Source: a virus. From it: 64,000 nt of DNA. Each line of letters begins with the position of its first letter. Positions within the stretch are counted from its first letter, which is position 1. A model generated the notes under the pieces. The model saw only the letters and a program-made list of their open reading frames with translations, ran no database searches and was not told the DNA's origin. The stretch is taken from IMG/VR virus record IMGVR_UViG_3300042484_000873, positions 25,585 to 89,584 of that record; one strand, written 5' to 3'. The translations under genes and the position numbers were made by a program. This document shows, in pieces, positions 45,541 to 53,497 of the stretch.

Positions 45541-45569
45541 TTGACAATAAAGCAGAAGTGTGCTACAAT
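45541..45569 (+). promoter_or_regulatory. Sigma70 promoter (TTGACAATAAA class)
   Basis: TTGACA (45541-45546), 17-base spacer, TACAAT (45564-45569), with the VWA gene ATG at 45595. Confidence 0.8.
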
Positions 45570-45594
45570 AACACATAAACACTAAAGGACTAAT

Positions 45595-46875
45595 ATGAGC
45601 GAAGTACTGAATCCCACTAAAAAGCGTAAGCGTAGTAAGAAACTAGAAAATCTTATTGGACCTACAGACCCTAAGGTCGATCACCTAGCACGTGAACGTT
45701 TGGTAACAGCACGTATTGGTCTGTTATTGCGGCATTCGTTTTTCGGTAATCTTGCTACACGGTTGACACTTATCAATGCAGACGAATGGTGTGCTACAGC
45801 GGCAACTGACGGTCAGAAGTTCTATTACAATAGCCGCTTCATTATGATGTTGAAGACTAAGGAAGTTGAATTCTTAGTAGCGCATGAGGTCCTTCACGTT
45901 GTCTATGACCACATGGGTCGTAGAGGTGATCGTGACCCGCAAATCTGGAACATTGCCGATGACTATTGTGTTAATGCCGACTTGAAACGTCACAAGATTG
46001 GTCAATTCATTACTACAGTACCTTGCTTGTACGAATCAAAGTATGATGGTAAATCGGCAGAAGAAGTATATGATGACTTGATGAAAAACGCTAAGAAAAT
46101 CAGTATGGATGACTTGATTGATCAATTGCTTGACGATCACCTTGATAGCGAAGATGGTGAAGGCGACGGTGAAGATGGTACTGGTAATAAAAAAGGTAAG
46201 GGTCGACCACAACTTTCTGATGAAGAAAAAGAACGTATTCGTCAGGAAGTTAAGCAAGCAATTATCAATGCTTCAAGTACAGCCGAAGCTGGTTCATTGC
46301 CCGCAGGTGTTGAACGATTGATTCGTCAAGCTACTGACCCGGTCATGCCCTGGCGTGAACTGATTCAAACTAACTTGACAAGTGCAATTCGTACTGACTA
46401 TAGCTGGATGCGTCCCTCACGTAGAGGCTGGCACATGGATGCTATCATGCCCGGCATGACTCCCGGAGAAGAAATTGATGTTGTCGTTGCGATTGACATG
46501 AGTGGTTCTATCAGCGATAAACAAGCACAACAATTCTTAGGTGAGATTGGTGGCATGATGGATTCGTTTGATGGTTACAAGGTCCATGTGTTTTGCTTTG
46601 ATACTGAGGTGTATAACCCACAAGACTTCAATTCGGAGAACATGGATGGTATTGATACATATGAGCCTATGGGCGGTGGTGGTACTGACTTTGATGCTAT
46701 CTTTGAATACTTGAAGAAAGTAGGCAATGTACCTAAGCGACTGATTTGTTTCACTGATGGTTATCCCTGTGGTAGCTGGGGTGATGCAGATTACTGTGAT
46801 ACGACATGGGTCATTCATGGTGATAAGAATCCTAATCCCCCATTCGGTACTTACGCAATCTATGATGAAAGATAA
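45595..46875 (+). CDS. VWA-like / putative metallopeptidase-fold protein (DUF2201 type), 426 aa
   Basis: A basic N-terminus (KKRKRSKKLE) is followed by a zincin-like motif HEVLHVVYDH at residues 97-106 (HExxH plus a further His). An acidic linker (about 185-205) leads to a VWA domain with the MIDAS motif DMSGS at about 301-305, GGGGTDFD and CFTDGYP. This matches the DUF2201 layout of a metallopeptidase-like N-domain plus VWA-like C-domain. It is the expected partner of the MoxR ATPase upstream. Both have their own promoter rather than one shared transcript start. Possibly remodels a host or phage complex. Confidence 0.85.
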   Translation: MSEVLNPTKKRKRSKKLENLIGPTDPKVDHLARERLVTARIGLLLRHSFFGNLATRLTLINADEWCATAATDGQKFYYNSRFIMMLKTKEVEFLVAHEVLHVVYDHMGRRGDRDPQIWNIADDYCVNADLKRHKIGQFITTVPCLYESKYDGKSAEEVYDDLMKNAKKISMDDLIDQLLDDHLDSEDGEGDGEDGTGNKKGKGRPQLSDEEKERIRQEVKQAIINASSTAEAGSLPAGVERLIRQATDPVMPWRELIQTNLTSAIRTDYSWMRPSRRGWHMDAIMPGMTPGEEIDVVVAIDMSGSISDKQAQQFLGEIGGMMDSFDGYKVHVFCFDTEVYNPQDFNSENMDGIDTYEPMGGGGTDFDAIFEYLKKVGNVPKRLICFTDGYPCGSWGDADYCDTTWVIHGDKNPNPPFGTYAIYDER

Positions 46876-46881
46876 TATAGT

Positions 46882-46995
46882 ATGGTTGAAGTACTTGGAT
46901 ATGTGGTTTTAGGTATTATTTCACTTGGTGTGATTGGCGTTTTTGTTAAAATACTTGTATACGCCCTGGATACTGTTAATAAGAATGACGATTAA
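46882..46995 (+). CDS. Small single-span membrane protein, 37 aa
   Basis: A 38-codon ORF directly after the VWA gene. One hydrophobic helix (VLGYVVLGIISLGVIGVFVK, then ILVYAL) is followed by an acidic tail (DTVNKNDD). It overlaps the start of the next gene by 11 bases. The ribosome binding site is weak, but the clean membrane helix and tight packing make it plausible. Could be a small membrane effector; no family recognised. Confidence 0.5.
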   Translation: MVEVLGYVVLGIISLGVIGVFVKILVYALDTVNKNDD

Positions 46996-47230
46996 ATCAC
47001 ATGAAGAAATCGTAATATACGAAAGCCCAGACGGTGGTAAGACGGTCTACTCACGCAAGAGTGGATCGTCTGATAGAACTATGATTAAAGAAAATACTAA
47101 CCAACATTACATTGCTAAATGGTATGAGTGGAAAGAAATTCTTAAACTAGCAGAAACAGAACCTTCATTAGCAGACGCTATTAACAAAGCAGAGATAATA
47201 TATGCCCTCGTTAAGAAAGAACAAAACTAA
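46985..47230 (+). CDS. Hypothetical protein, 81 aa
   Basis: Starts TIKSHEEIVIYESPDGGKTVYSRK; this ATG is preferred to one at 46934, because that earlier start would read a hydrophobic stretch out of frame with the small membrane gene. Contains AKWYEWKEILKLAETEPSLADAINKAEIIYALVKK, a helical C-terminus. Overlaps the next gene by 29 bases. No function recognised. Confidence 0.6.
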   Translation: MTIKSHEEIVIYESPDGGKTVYSRKSGSSDRTMIKENTNQHYIAKWYEWKEILKLAETEPSLADAINKAEIIYALVKKEQN

Positions 47231-47576
47231 ACACTATCTCGCTATGTGGGATAATCAGGGCCTTGAATGCTTGTATGATGTTGATTTGCATATGAACAGG
47301 TATAATGAATGGGAAAAACTAAAAGTTGTTGCTATTCTTAAAGAAGAAAAACTTCCAGATAATCCACCTGCGATCCCATTACAAATGATGCTATTACGTG
47401 CTAGAGTCAACAGTCAACGTGTGTATGAGATTTATGAATTCAATAGCACAATGGGATATAAAGAACTCACAGAAGTTTTTAATGATGACCCTCAACCGAT
47501 TGTTGAATGGATTAGAGAAAACGGCAAAAAAGTTTACAGTGACTACGTTAAACAAAATAGAAAGATGATTGTATGA
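47202..47576 (+). CDS. Hypothetical protein, 124 aa
   Basis: Soluble protein in a compact early-type operon. Segments include YLAMWDNQGLECLYDVDLHMNRYNEWEKLKVV and MMLLRARVNSQRVYEIYEFNS. The latter part (ELTEVFNDDPQPIVEWIRENG) is helical. It overlaps both neighbours (29 and 4 bases). No family recognised; small phage-specific regulator or inhibitor is possible but unsupported. Confidence 0.65.
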   Translation: MPSLRKNKTKHYLAMWDNQGLECLYDVDLHMNRYNEWEKLKVVAILKEEKLPDNPPAIPLQMMLLRARVNSQRVYEIYEFNSTMGYKELTEVFNDDPQPIVEWIRENGKKVYSDYVKQNRKMIV

Positions 47577-47983
47577 TGCATATTGGAACTAGTTTAGGTA
47601 GATGTTTGCGTAGCATCCTATTAGGCGAAGTATCCGAGGATGATGTTTTATTGATTATTACTCGCACTATGACTGCTGATTTAGAAGAATTTATATTTAT
47701 AGTAAAACAATACTACGATGAAGGTAATTATACATCACGTAATCCACAGGATTATGACCTTTCAGTCAAACCTTGGGAAGAAGTAGAAGCACTAGCAACA
47801 CGATTGTACACTAGTGGCAAGATTCACCAACCTAGAAACTTTGCGACTTTGGGTAGTCAGTTCATCCACCCTGATCTAAACAATGATCTTTGGGTAGATG
47901 TATCTCCGAAGAATCGTAATAGCACGCCTATGGTTGTTGAAGCATATGAAAAGTATAAGATGTTGGATGCACTAACCAAATGA
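47573..47983 (+). CDS. Hypothetical protein, 136 aa
   Basis: Acidic soluble protein starting MMHIGTSLGRCLRSILLGEVSEDDVLLIITRT, with a C-terminal YEKYKMLDAL helix. It overlaps the upstream and downstream genes by 4 bases each (ATGA), so the three genes are translated together. Sequence gives no catalytic or binding motif. Conserved phage hypothetical type. Confidence 0.65.
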   Translation: MMHIGTSLGRCLRSILLGEVSEDDVLLIITRTMTADLEEFIFIVKQYYDEGNYTSRNPQDYDLSVKPWEEVEALATRLYTSGKIHQPRNFATLGSQFIHPDLNNDLWVDVSPKNRNSTPMVVEAYEKYKMLDALTK

Positions 47984-48228
47984 CAGACTATGAAATTGAT
48001 CCTGTCGTATGGTTTGCTGAACGACAACTAGATTATCCTCCAGTACATTTTGTTACAGTACATACTCCCTTGACCGAAGAATCAAGACAATGGGTACTGA
48101 ATAAATTGCGTGGTCGGTTCGCTGTCACAATAGACACAACTGACTTTTTGTTTAACTTGGAATCATTAGGGTGCATCAGTTTTGAAGATCCTAAAGAAGC
48201 CACACTCTTTGAATTAAAATGGTCTTAA
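47980..48228 (+). CDS. Hypothetical protein, 82 aa
   Basis: A small alpha/beta protein (WFAERQLDYPPVHFVTVHTPLTEESRQWVLNK, then RFAVTIDTTDFLFNLESLGCISFEDP) that looks like a compact single domain. Overlaps the previous gene by 4 bases and is the last gene of this run; an 83-base gap with a palindrome and a late-like box follows. Function not recognised. Confidence 0.65.
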   Translation: MTDYEIDPVVWFAERQLDYPPVHFVTVHTPLTEESRQWVLNKLRGRFAVTIDTTDFLFNLESLGCISFEDPKEATLFELKWS

Positions 48229-48275
48229 ATAGGGTATACTCACTGCAATAAAAAATATTTGATTGATGAATATCA

Positions 48276-48301
48276 GTTAAATATCTTTATCATATATGAT
48301 A
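48276..48301 (+). promoter_or_regulatory. Late-like box (GTTAAATA) and a 14-base perfect palindrome
   Basis: GTTAAATA at 48276-48283 is followed at 48288-48301 by TATCATATATGATA, which reads the same on both strands and touches the AGGAG ribosome binding site (48301-48305) of the next gene. It could be an operator or form a hairpin that affects translation. Weak evidence. Confidence 0.3.
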
Positions 48302-48311
48302 GGAGATTATT

Positions 48312-48971
48312 ATGTTTACACGACATGTAGGAAAACAAGGCGACCGCAAAGTTGCAGTAGTATTTCGGGAAGTGCCCGGAGAACCTCACATGTGTTTGGT
48401 TACCCATACCGAACTATTGAACCAGCACATACACGATCCATTAATTCAATGCATCGAAAGTGATATTGGGCAAAACAGCGAACACTTAGCAGATGCATTG
48501 AATCGTACTCACACTAAAGACGGTAGAATCATTCTTCAGGTATTACATGCCGAAGGTCAGTTGAAGAAAGTTCAAACAAGTCAAATTTTAATGACACCGT
48601 CACCAAATCAATCTATTCGTTTAGATGAATTGAATACAATTCTTGATGAAATGAAACAAGGTGAGAGTGCAGTTAAGCGTTTACAAGAACTAGACAATAG
48701 CCGCGGTATGCAAGACCCGGCTGACGTGGTTCGTAGAATGCGTGGCAATCAACCCGCACCAAAAGGTATACAAGCTTCAGGTGATGCGTTAGGTGATGCA
48801 ACAATTGCACAAAATCTACGTCAACAGGCAGCTAAGATGGATGCAGAAGCTAAGGGCTTGCTAGCAGAAGCACAACGATTACAAAAAGAAGCCGCACAGT
48901 TAGAAGGCGTTACTGCTGAGACAACTAAACCAAAGAAAACTACAGCAAAGAAAACTAAAGTTAGTGTCTAA
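48312..48971 (+). CDS. Hypothetical protein with coiled coil and basic tail, 219 aa
   Basis: The N-terminal about 110 residues form a globular domain (MFTRHVGKQGDRKVAVVFREVPGE, HTELLNQHIHDPLIQCIESDIG). Residues about 165-200 are an Ala/Gln/Glu-rich coiled coil (AAKMDAEAKGLLAEAQRLQKEAAQLE), and the C-terminus is a Lys/Thr tail (KPKKTTAKKTK) resembling histone-like tails. Strong AGGAG ribosome binding site. This layout would suit a DNA-associated or structural assembly protein. It overlaps the next gene by one base. No family name can be given. Confidence 0.65.
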   Translation: MFTRHVGKQGDRKVAVVFREVPGEPHMCLVTHTELLNQHIHDPLIQCIESDIGQNSEHLADALNRTHTKDGRIILQVLHAEGQLKKVQTSQILMTPSPNQSIRLDELNTILDEMKQGESAVKRLQELDNSRGMQDPADVVRRMRGNQPAPKGIQASGDALGDATIAQNLRQQAAKMDAEAKGLLAEAQRLQKEAAQLEGVTAETTKPKKTTAKKTKVSV

Positions 48972-49267
48972 TGTCACCAGAATTTATCGAAAAATGGGAA
49001 CACATCCTTGAAGATGTTGAAAAAAATAAGATTCCTGTTCAATTTATTAAGAAGTTAATTATTAAACTTCAAGGTAAAAAACAACAGACTATCAATATCG
49101 CAAAATTCTTAGAACAAGGATTGGACCCAGATGAAATAGAAAACGCTGTTAGTCGCAAACTAGATGAACTAGATGATATGATAGTGAGTGTAGAATTTGT
49201 TCTCAACGTTCAAAGTATTGCAGACACCGTACAGCCAGAGACAGATAGACTATTAGGTAAACTCTAA
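48971..49267 (+). CDS. Hypothetical protein, 98 aa
   Basis: A small helical acidic protein (EKWEHILEDVEKNKIPVQFIKKLIIKLQGKK, then FLEQGLDPDEIENAVSRKLDELDDMIVSVEFVLNV). Size and acidic helical nature are compatible with a phage RNA-polymerase-associated factor such as gp33, but I cannot support that identification from sequence. Coupled to the previous gene by TAATG and followed by a terminator. Confidence 0.6.
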   Translation: MSPEFIEKWEHILEDVEKNKIPVQFIKKLIIKLQGKKQQTINIAKFLEQGLDPDEIENAVSRKLDELDDMIVSVEFVLNVQSIADTVQPETDRLLGKL

Positions 49268-49276
49268 TATAGTCAA

Positions 49277-49300
49277 AAAGCCCTGATTACTCGGGGCTTT
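49277..49300 (+). terminator. Rho-independent terminator
   Basis: AAAGCCC (49277-49283) pairs with GGGCTTT (49294-49300) across a 10-base loop. The following T run is short (TTTCCT), so termination may be partial. Confidence 0.6.
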
Positions 49301-49311
49301 CCTCATTAATA

Positions 49312-49320
49312 TGATACAAT
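49312..49320 (+). promoter_or_regulatory. Extended -10 promoter for thymidylate synthase
   Basis: TGA-TACAAT: an extended -10 (TGn) with TACAAT at 49315-49320. No good -35 is visible. The thyA ATG at 49327 starts 6 bases after the box with no ribosome binding site between, so a leaderless transcript is predicted. Confidence 0.5.
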
Positions 49321-49326
49321 ATAGCT

Positions 49327-50226
49327 ATGAAACAATACTTAGATTTATTACAAGATATACTAGATAACGGAGAAATTAAAGATGACAGAACTGGTGTTGG
49401 CACACATAGTGTTTTTGGACGTCATATTCGCTTTGATTTGCGTAGGGGCTTTCCCGCAGTCACTACTAAGAAACTTGCTTGGAAATCTTGCGTCGGTGAG
49501 CTATTATGGTTTATTGAAGGCTCTAGTGATGAGCGTAGATTGGCAGAGATTACCCACGGTACAAGTGAAGGAAAGGTTACTATCTGGACCCCGAATGCAG
49601 AGGCATCGTATTGGAAGCCTAAAGCACAATTCGAAGGTGATCTTGGCCGAGTCTATGGTGTACAGTGGCGTCACTGGAACAAGTACTGTACAGAAAAAGA
49701 CATGGGTGCGGCACACAAAGGTGGCACCCGCCTCGCTGTTGACCAAACAGAAGTCGACCAATTGGCAAATCTCATTAAAGGATTAATTGAAGATCCTAAT
49801 GGGCGCAGGCATATTCTTAGTGCTTGGAACGTGAGCGAGTTAGACGAAATGGCATTGCCCCCTTGTCACGTTATGAGTCAATTCTATGTCAACAAAAATC
49901 GTGAACTTTCTTGCCATATGTATCAGCGTAGTGTTGATGTGTTCTTGGGCTTACCTTTTAATATTGCTAGTTATGCATTACTTACACATCTATTGGCACA
50001 TCACTGTGGTCTAAAAGTGGGTGAACTTGTTATTAGTACAGGTGATACACATATCTACAAAGACCACATCGAACAAGTAAAAGAACAATTAACACGTGAA
50101 ACATATCCATTGCCTACACTAATGTTGAATGCTTCAAAGACAAACATCTTTGAGATGACGATGGGTGACATACATTTAGAAAACTATCAAAGTCATGGCC
50201 CTATCAAAGCAACAATGGCAGTCTAA
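49327..50226 (+). CDS. thyA: Thymidylate synthase (ThyA type), 299 aa
   Basis: Converts dUMP to dTMP using methylene-tetrahydrofolate. DDRTGVGTHSVFG near the N-terminus is the phosphate/folate motif. LGRVYGVQWRHW follows, and the catalytic Cys is in ALPPCHV at residue 180. QRSVDVFLGLPFNIASYA and ISTGDTHIYKDH supply dUMP contacts. Length is near that of T4 Td and bacterial ThyA (264-286), with a small insertion around residue 125-140. It supplies thymidine for phage DNA synthesis. No td-type intron is present. Overlaps the next gene by 32 bases. Confidence 0.95.
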   Translation: MKQYLDLLQDILDNGEIKDDRTGVGTHSVFGRHIRFDLRRGFPAVTTKKLAWKSCVGELLWFIEGSSDERRLAEITHGTSEGKVTIWTPNAEASYWKPKAQFEGDLGRVYGVQWRHWNKYCTEKDMGAAHKGGTRLAVDQTEVDQLANLIKGLIEDPNGRRHILSAWNVSELDEMALPPCHVMSQFYVNKNRELSCHMYQRSVDVFLGLPFNIASYALLTHLLAHHCGLKVGELVISTGDTHIYKDHIEQVKEQLTRETYPLPTLMLNASKTNIFEMTMGDIHLENYQSHGPIKATMAV

Positions 50227-50527
50227 AGACGAATTTACTAGACCCAAGTATCAGGTACAACTATCTGATACAGGTGAAGAGATGGTAACTATCACTCACG
50301 TAGTTCAAACTATTAAAATGAGTGATGTAGAAGATCCTGATTTGTTGGTAGCACAACCTATATATGAGTGGCAACAAACAGAAGCGGGTAAGTGGATAAT
50401 GGAAAATTCTAATCCCTCTCCCAGTTGGCATCGTAACCATGATATATACAACTATGGATACACATATCAAATTAGAGCATATCTAACACCTAAACAATTA
50501 ACATTTTGGAAGTTGAAATACGAATGA
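50195..50527 (+). CDS. Hypothetical protein, 110 aa
   Basis: Begins inside the end of thyA and ends in the start of the epimerase gene (ATGA). Contains VQLSDTGEEMVTITHVVQTIKMSDVEDPDLLVAQPIYEW and HDIYNYGYTYQIRAYLTPKQ, a compact alpha/beta protein. No motif for function. The overlaps suggest it is translated with thyA and the sugar genes downstream, but pathway involvement is not shown. Confidence 0.65.
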   Translation: MALSKQQWQSKDEFTRPKYQVQLSDTGEEMVTITHVVQTIKMSDVEDPDLLVAQPIYEWQQTEAGKWIMENSNPSPSWHRNHDIYNYGYTYQIRAYLTPKQLTFWKLKYE

Positions 50528-51486
50528 AAATTTTAGTTACAGGCGGTCTCGGCCTTATCGGACACAACGTAGTAAATAAACTACAACAACAAGGTCACAA
50601 TGTTGTCATTACTGATACTCGCACTACTTATGGTATTATTCCACAAGATGAAATCGATTATTTAATGGCTGAACGGCTAAAAAAGATTCAGCCAGGACAA
50701 ATACATGCTATAGATATTGTTAGTGATAGTATTGATTGGTTGTTTGAAAGATATAAGTTTGATATGGTGATACATATGGCAAGCTTCCCTAGACAAAAAG
50801 TTGTTAATGCTAATCCTAGACTAGGAGCAAAAACAATGATGGAAGGCTTATTGAACTTATGCGAAGCAAGTAAAAAACATAATGTAAAGAAGTTCATTTA
50901 CATTAGTTCAAGTATGGTATACGGAGATTTTATTAATGATGTGACTGAGGACTATGATTGTAAACCTCAAGGTCAATATGGAATTATGAAATTAGCAGGT
51001 GAACATCTTGTTAAAGACTATAGCCGTCGTAATTGTTTTAGTCACACTATTATTCGACCTAGTGCAGTGTACGGAGAACTAGATGTTGAAGACCGTGTGA
51101 TTGCTAAGTTTATGCTGACAGCAATGCGCGGTGGTACATTGAATGTCAATGGTGCTAATGAAACATTAGATTTTACTTATGTAGAAGATGCCGCAGATGG
51201 TATCGTTGGTGCCGCACTATCTGATAATACAGAGAACAAAACATATAACATCACCAAGTCACACAGTAGAACATTACTTGATGCCGCAAACTTAGCAGTT
51301 AAGTGTGCAGGTAAAGGTACAATCAATGTCAGGGACAAAGACGCAGACTTCCCAAGTCGTGGTGCATTAAACATTGATGCGGCACGTAAAGACTTTGGAT
51401 ATGATCCTAAAGTAGATGTAGAAGAAGGCTTTGAAAGATATTATGAGTGGTTGTGTACCAGTATATATTGGAATTCAAAAATATGA
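50524..51486 (+). CDS. NAD-dependent sugar epimerase/dehydratase (extended SDR), 320 aa
   Basis: The Rossmann motif TGGLGLIG is at residues 6-13, followed by SSSMVYG at about 128-134 and the catalytic YGIMK (Tyr152, Lys156), with IIRPSAVYGE and FTYVEDAADG further on. This is an extended short-chain dehydrogenase such as UDP-/GDP-sugar 4-epimerase or dehydratase. Start 50524 is chosen because it gives an ATGA overlap with the previous gene and places the Rossmann strand at the N-terminus. First gene of a four-gene operon with radical SAM and aminotransferase genes. Confidence 0.9.
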   Translation: MKILVTGGLGLIGHNVVNKLQQQGHNVVITDTRTTYGIIPQDEIDYLMAERLKKIQPGQIHAIDIVSDSIDWLFERYKFDMVIHMASFPRQKVVNANPRLGAKTMMEGLLNLCEASKKHNVKKFIYISSSMVYGDFINDVTEDYDCKPQGQYGIMKLAGEHLVKDYSRRNCFSHTIIRPSAVYGELDVEDRVIAKFMLTAMRGGTLNVNGANETLDFTYVEDAADGIVGAALSDNTENKTYNITKSHSRTLLDAANLAVKCAGKGTINVRDKDADFPSRGALNIDAARKDFGYDPKVDVEEGFERYYEWLCTSIYWNSKI

Positions 51487-52439
51487 AAATCCCAATCAAA
51501 GTAGAAAGAGCCACTGCTACAAAACATAAATTTATTGAGTGGATGATCCATGATGTGTGCAACTATAATTGTAGTTTTTGCTGTAATGAAAATAAGGCAG
51601 GCATCAATCGGTGGACCACAATAGAAAAATACAAGGAATACGCCGACAAGATAATATCACAATGTGATGGTAATCCATTATGGATACAATTCACAGGAGG
51701 CGAACCAACATTATTTCCTGATCTATTGGAACTGATGCAATATGTAAAAAATAAAGGTGCGTATGTAAGTTTATTAACTAATGGATCACGAACATTAAGA
51801 TGGTGGGAAGAATTAAAACAAGGCAAATGTTTAGATAATTTAATGTTGACCTATCATCCTGAGCAAACTAATGACTATATACATGCCGCTAACGTGTTAA
51901 ACTTATTTCATTACGAAGAAACTAGTACATCATGTTTAATAACTCATACTTATTCAGTGTTTGATAAATCTATTATAGCCAGAGATTATATGCGACAACA
52001 CACCGGAGCTTACATTATTTACAAAGCAATGAAGACTGAGGACATGGAAGTGTTTTCTGAATATACAGTAGAGCAATTGAAAGAAGTAATGATTCCTAGT
52101 TTTGCGGGTGACAAAATTGATTCAAAGGTTAAACCTAAAATACCAAGTGACTGTAAATTAAGTGATTTTATGAAAATATCGTACAATAATGGAATTAAAG
52201 AAGTGGTTAGTACTCAACACTTACTGAAAACAAAACAAAACAATTTCAACGGATGGATGTGTAACGTAGGAATGAATACTATACGAATAGCTAATAATAA
52301 ATTTTATAGGGGAATTTGCGAAGAAGGTGGAATACAAGGGTCACTTGACGGTGAAATTAAATTTAGCACTCAGGAGATACGATGTACTAAAAATAGGTGT
52401 TATTGTGACACCGATTTGTTCACTACTAAAACACGATGA
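51483..52439 (+). CDS. Radical SAM protein with C-terminal SPASM/twitch-type domain, 318 aa
   Basis: Radical SAM motif CNYNCSFC at residues 26-33, then FTGGEPTLFPDL and NGSRTLRWWEELK. The C-terminal auxiliary segment has WMCNVG, ICEEGG and CTKNRCYCD. The start at 51483 gives an ATGA overlap with the epimerase; an upstream in-frame ATG at 51447 lies inside that gene. Closely related to the gene at 53484 and to 16605. It follows a nucleotide-sugar enzyme and precedes an aminotransferase, so radical chemistry on a sugar (for example dehydration or epimerisation) or on an amino-sugar conjugate is a reasonable inference. Confidence 0.85.
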   Translation: MKIPIKVERATATKHKFIEWMIHDVCNYNCSFCCNENKAGINRWTTIEKYKEYADKIISQCDGNPLWIQFTGGEPTLFPDLLELMQYVKNKGAYVSLLTNGSRTLRWWEELKQGKCLDNLMLTYHPEQTNDYIHAANVLNLFHYEETSTSCLITHTYSVFDKSIIARDYMRQHTGAYIIYKAMKTEDMEVFSEYTVEQLKEVMIPSFAGDKIDSKVKPKIPSDCKLSDFMKISYNNGIKEVVSTQHLLKTKQNNFNGWMCNVGMNTIRIANNKFYRGICEEGGIQGSLDGEIKFSTQEIRCTKNRCYCDTDLFTTKTR

Positions 52440-53497
52440 ATATACTTCATTTTGGTCTAATAAGACAGTATAAGAATATCGGTGAAGAGTTGCTAGATGC
52501 AACTCACCGTGTCCTTAAAGATGGACAACTTGTAGGTGGACATTATACACACTCGTTTGAAGAATGGTTAAGGCATCGCACTAAAACAAAGTATGCTGTC
52601 ACAGTTCATAGTGGTACACAAGCATTAGAGATTATTGCAAGATATAAGAAAAAGAAACACTTAGAGACATTTAAAAATACTCCCAAGATTCTAATCCCCA
52701 ATCTAACTTATCCTGCAACATTAAACTCAGTATTAAGTGCTGGATGGGATGTTGAATTAGTTGACACTGATAAGAATGGTATTATTGACGTAGAGAATAG
52801 TCTTAAAGGCTACACATGCGTTATGGGATATGCTGGCCGCAAGCCGTGGCCTATTGCAGGATATGCTAGCGCAAATGCAGTGATTGTAGACGGAGCACAA
52901 CACTGGTTAGTATGTGACGGTGATGTGGGTAGCGGTATGTCTATCAGCTTTGACCCTACAAAGAATCTACCTAGTTCAGGTAACGGTGGTGCTATTGTTA
53001 CAAATGACGAACAACTATACTTGTTTGCCGCAACACATAGAGATAATAACAAGCCTGCATTCCATGATGTAGGAACTAACAGTAAGATGAGTGAACAAGA
53101 TTGTGCTCAGATATTAGTTAGAGCAAAGTACATAGATGAATGGCAAAAGCGTAGAGGTGAGATAGCAAAGTATTGGTGTGATGCGTTCAGAGACTTACCA
53201 TTGACTTGCTTATCTGATACAAAAGACCCTCACGCACATCAAAAGTTTGTAATATACTTACCTGATCGCAATAGTTTACATACTCATTTACTGACTGATG
53301 GCATTAATAGTAAAATTCATTATAATTATGTACTAGGTGATTTACCAACTACAAAGAATTTATCAAAGCCTGACTTACTTTCTACTAGCGTAATGCTTTC
53401 TAGGGGTGTATTAAGTTTGCCTATTTACCCTGAATTGACTGATATAGAAGTGGACTATATAGTAGATAAGGTTAAAGGATTTTATGTTCCCGATTGA
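52436..53497 (+). CDS. DegT/DnrJ/EryC1/StrS-type PLP aminotransferase, 353 aa
   Basis: Shows the family order: HSGTQALEIIA (phosphate/PLP contact), PNLTYPATLNSVLSAGW, VDTDKNG, VIVDGAQHW (Asp for the PLP ring nitrogen), then SFDPTKNLPSSGNGGAIVT with the Schiff-base Lys at about residue 176. KMSEQDCAQILVR follows. These enzymes add an amino group to 3- or 4-keto nucleotide sugars, so with the epimerase it could make an amino sugar. Overlaps the flanking radical SAM genes by 4 and 14 bases. Confidence 0.9.
   Translation: MNILHFGLIRQYKNIGEELLDATHRVLKDGQLVGGHYTHSFEEWLRHRTKTKYAVTVHSGTQALEIIARYKKKKHLETFKNTPKILIPNLTYPATLNSVLSAGWDVELVDTDKNGIIDVENSLKGYTCVMGYAGRKPWPIAGYASANAVIVDGAQHWLVCDGDVGSGMSISFDPTKNLPSSGNGGAIVTNDEQLYLFAATHRDNNKPAFHDVGTNSKMSEQDCAQILVRAKYIDEWQKRRGEIAKYWCDAFRDLPLTCLSDTKDPHAHQKFVIYLPDRNSLHTHLLTDGINSKIHYNYVLGDLPTTKNLSKPDLLSTSVMLSRGVLSLPIYPELTDIEVDYIVDKVKGFYVPD

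Noticed and set aside
46934-46984. Upstream ATG extension of the 81-residue gene
   Set aside because: Would add a hydrophobic stretch that is the out-of-frame reading of the 37-residue membrane gene; the ATG at 46985 fits the gene packing better.
48971-49267. Identification of the 98-residue protein as T4 gp33 or another late transcription factor
   Set aside because: Size and acidity fit, but no convincing sequence match could be made by eye.
49382-49786. 134-codon plus-strand ORF inside thyA
   Set aside because: Out-of-frame shadow of a highly conserved enzyme; no ribosome binding site and no coherent domain. It shows that long shadow ORFs arise by chance here.
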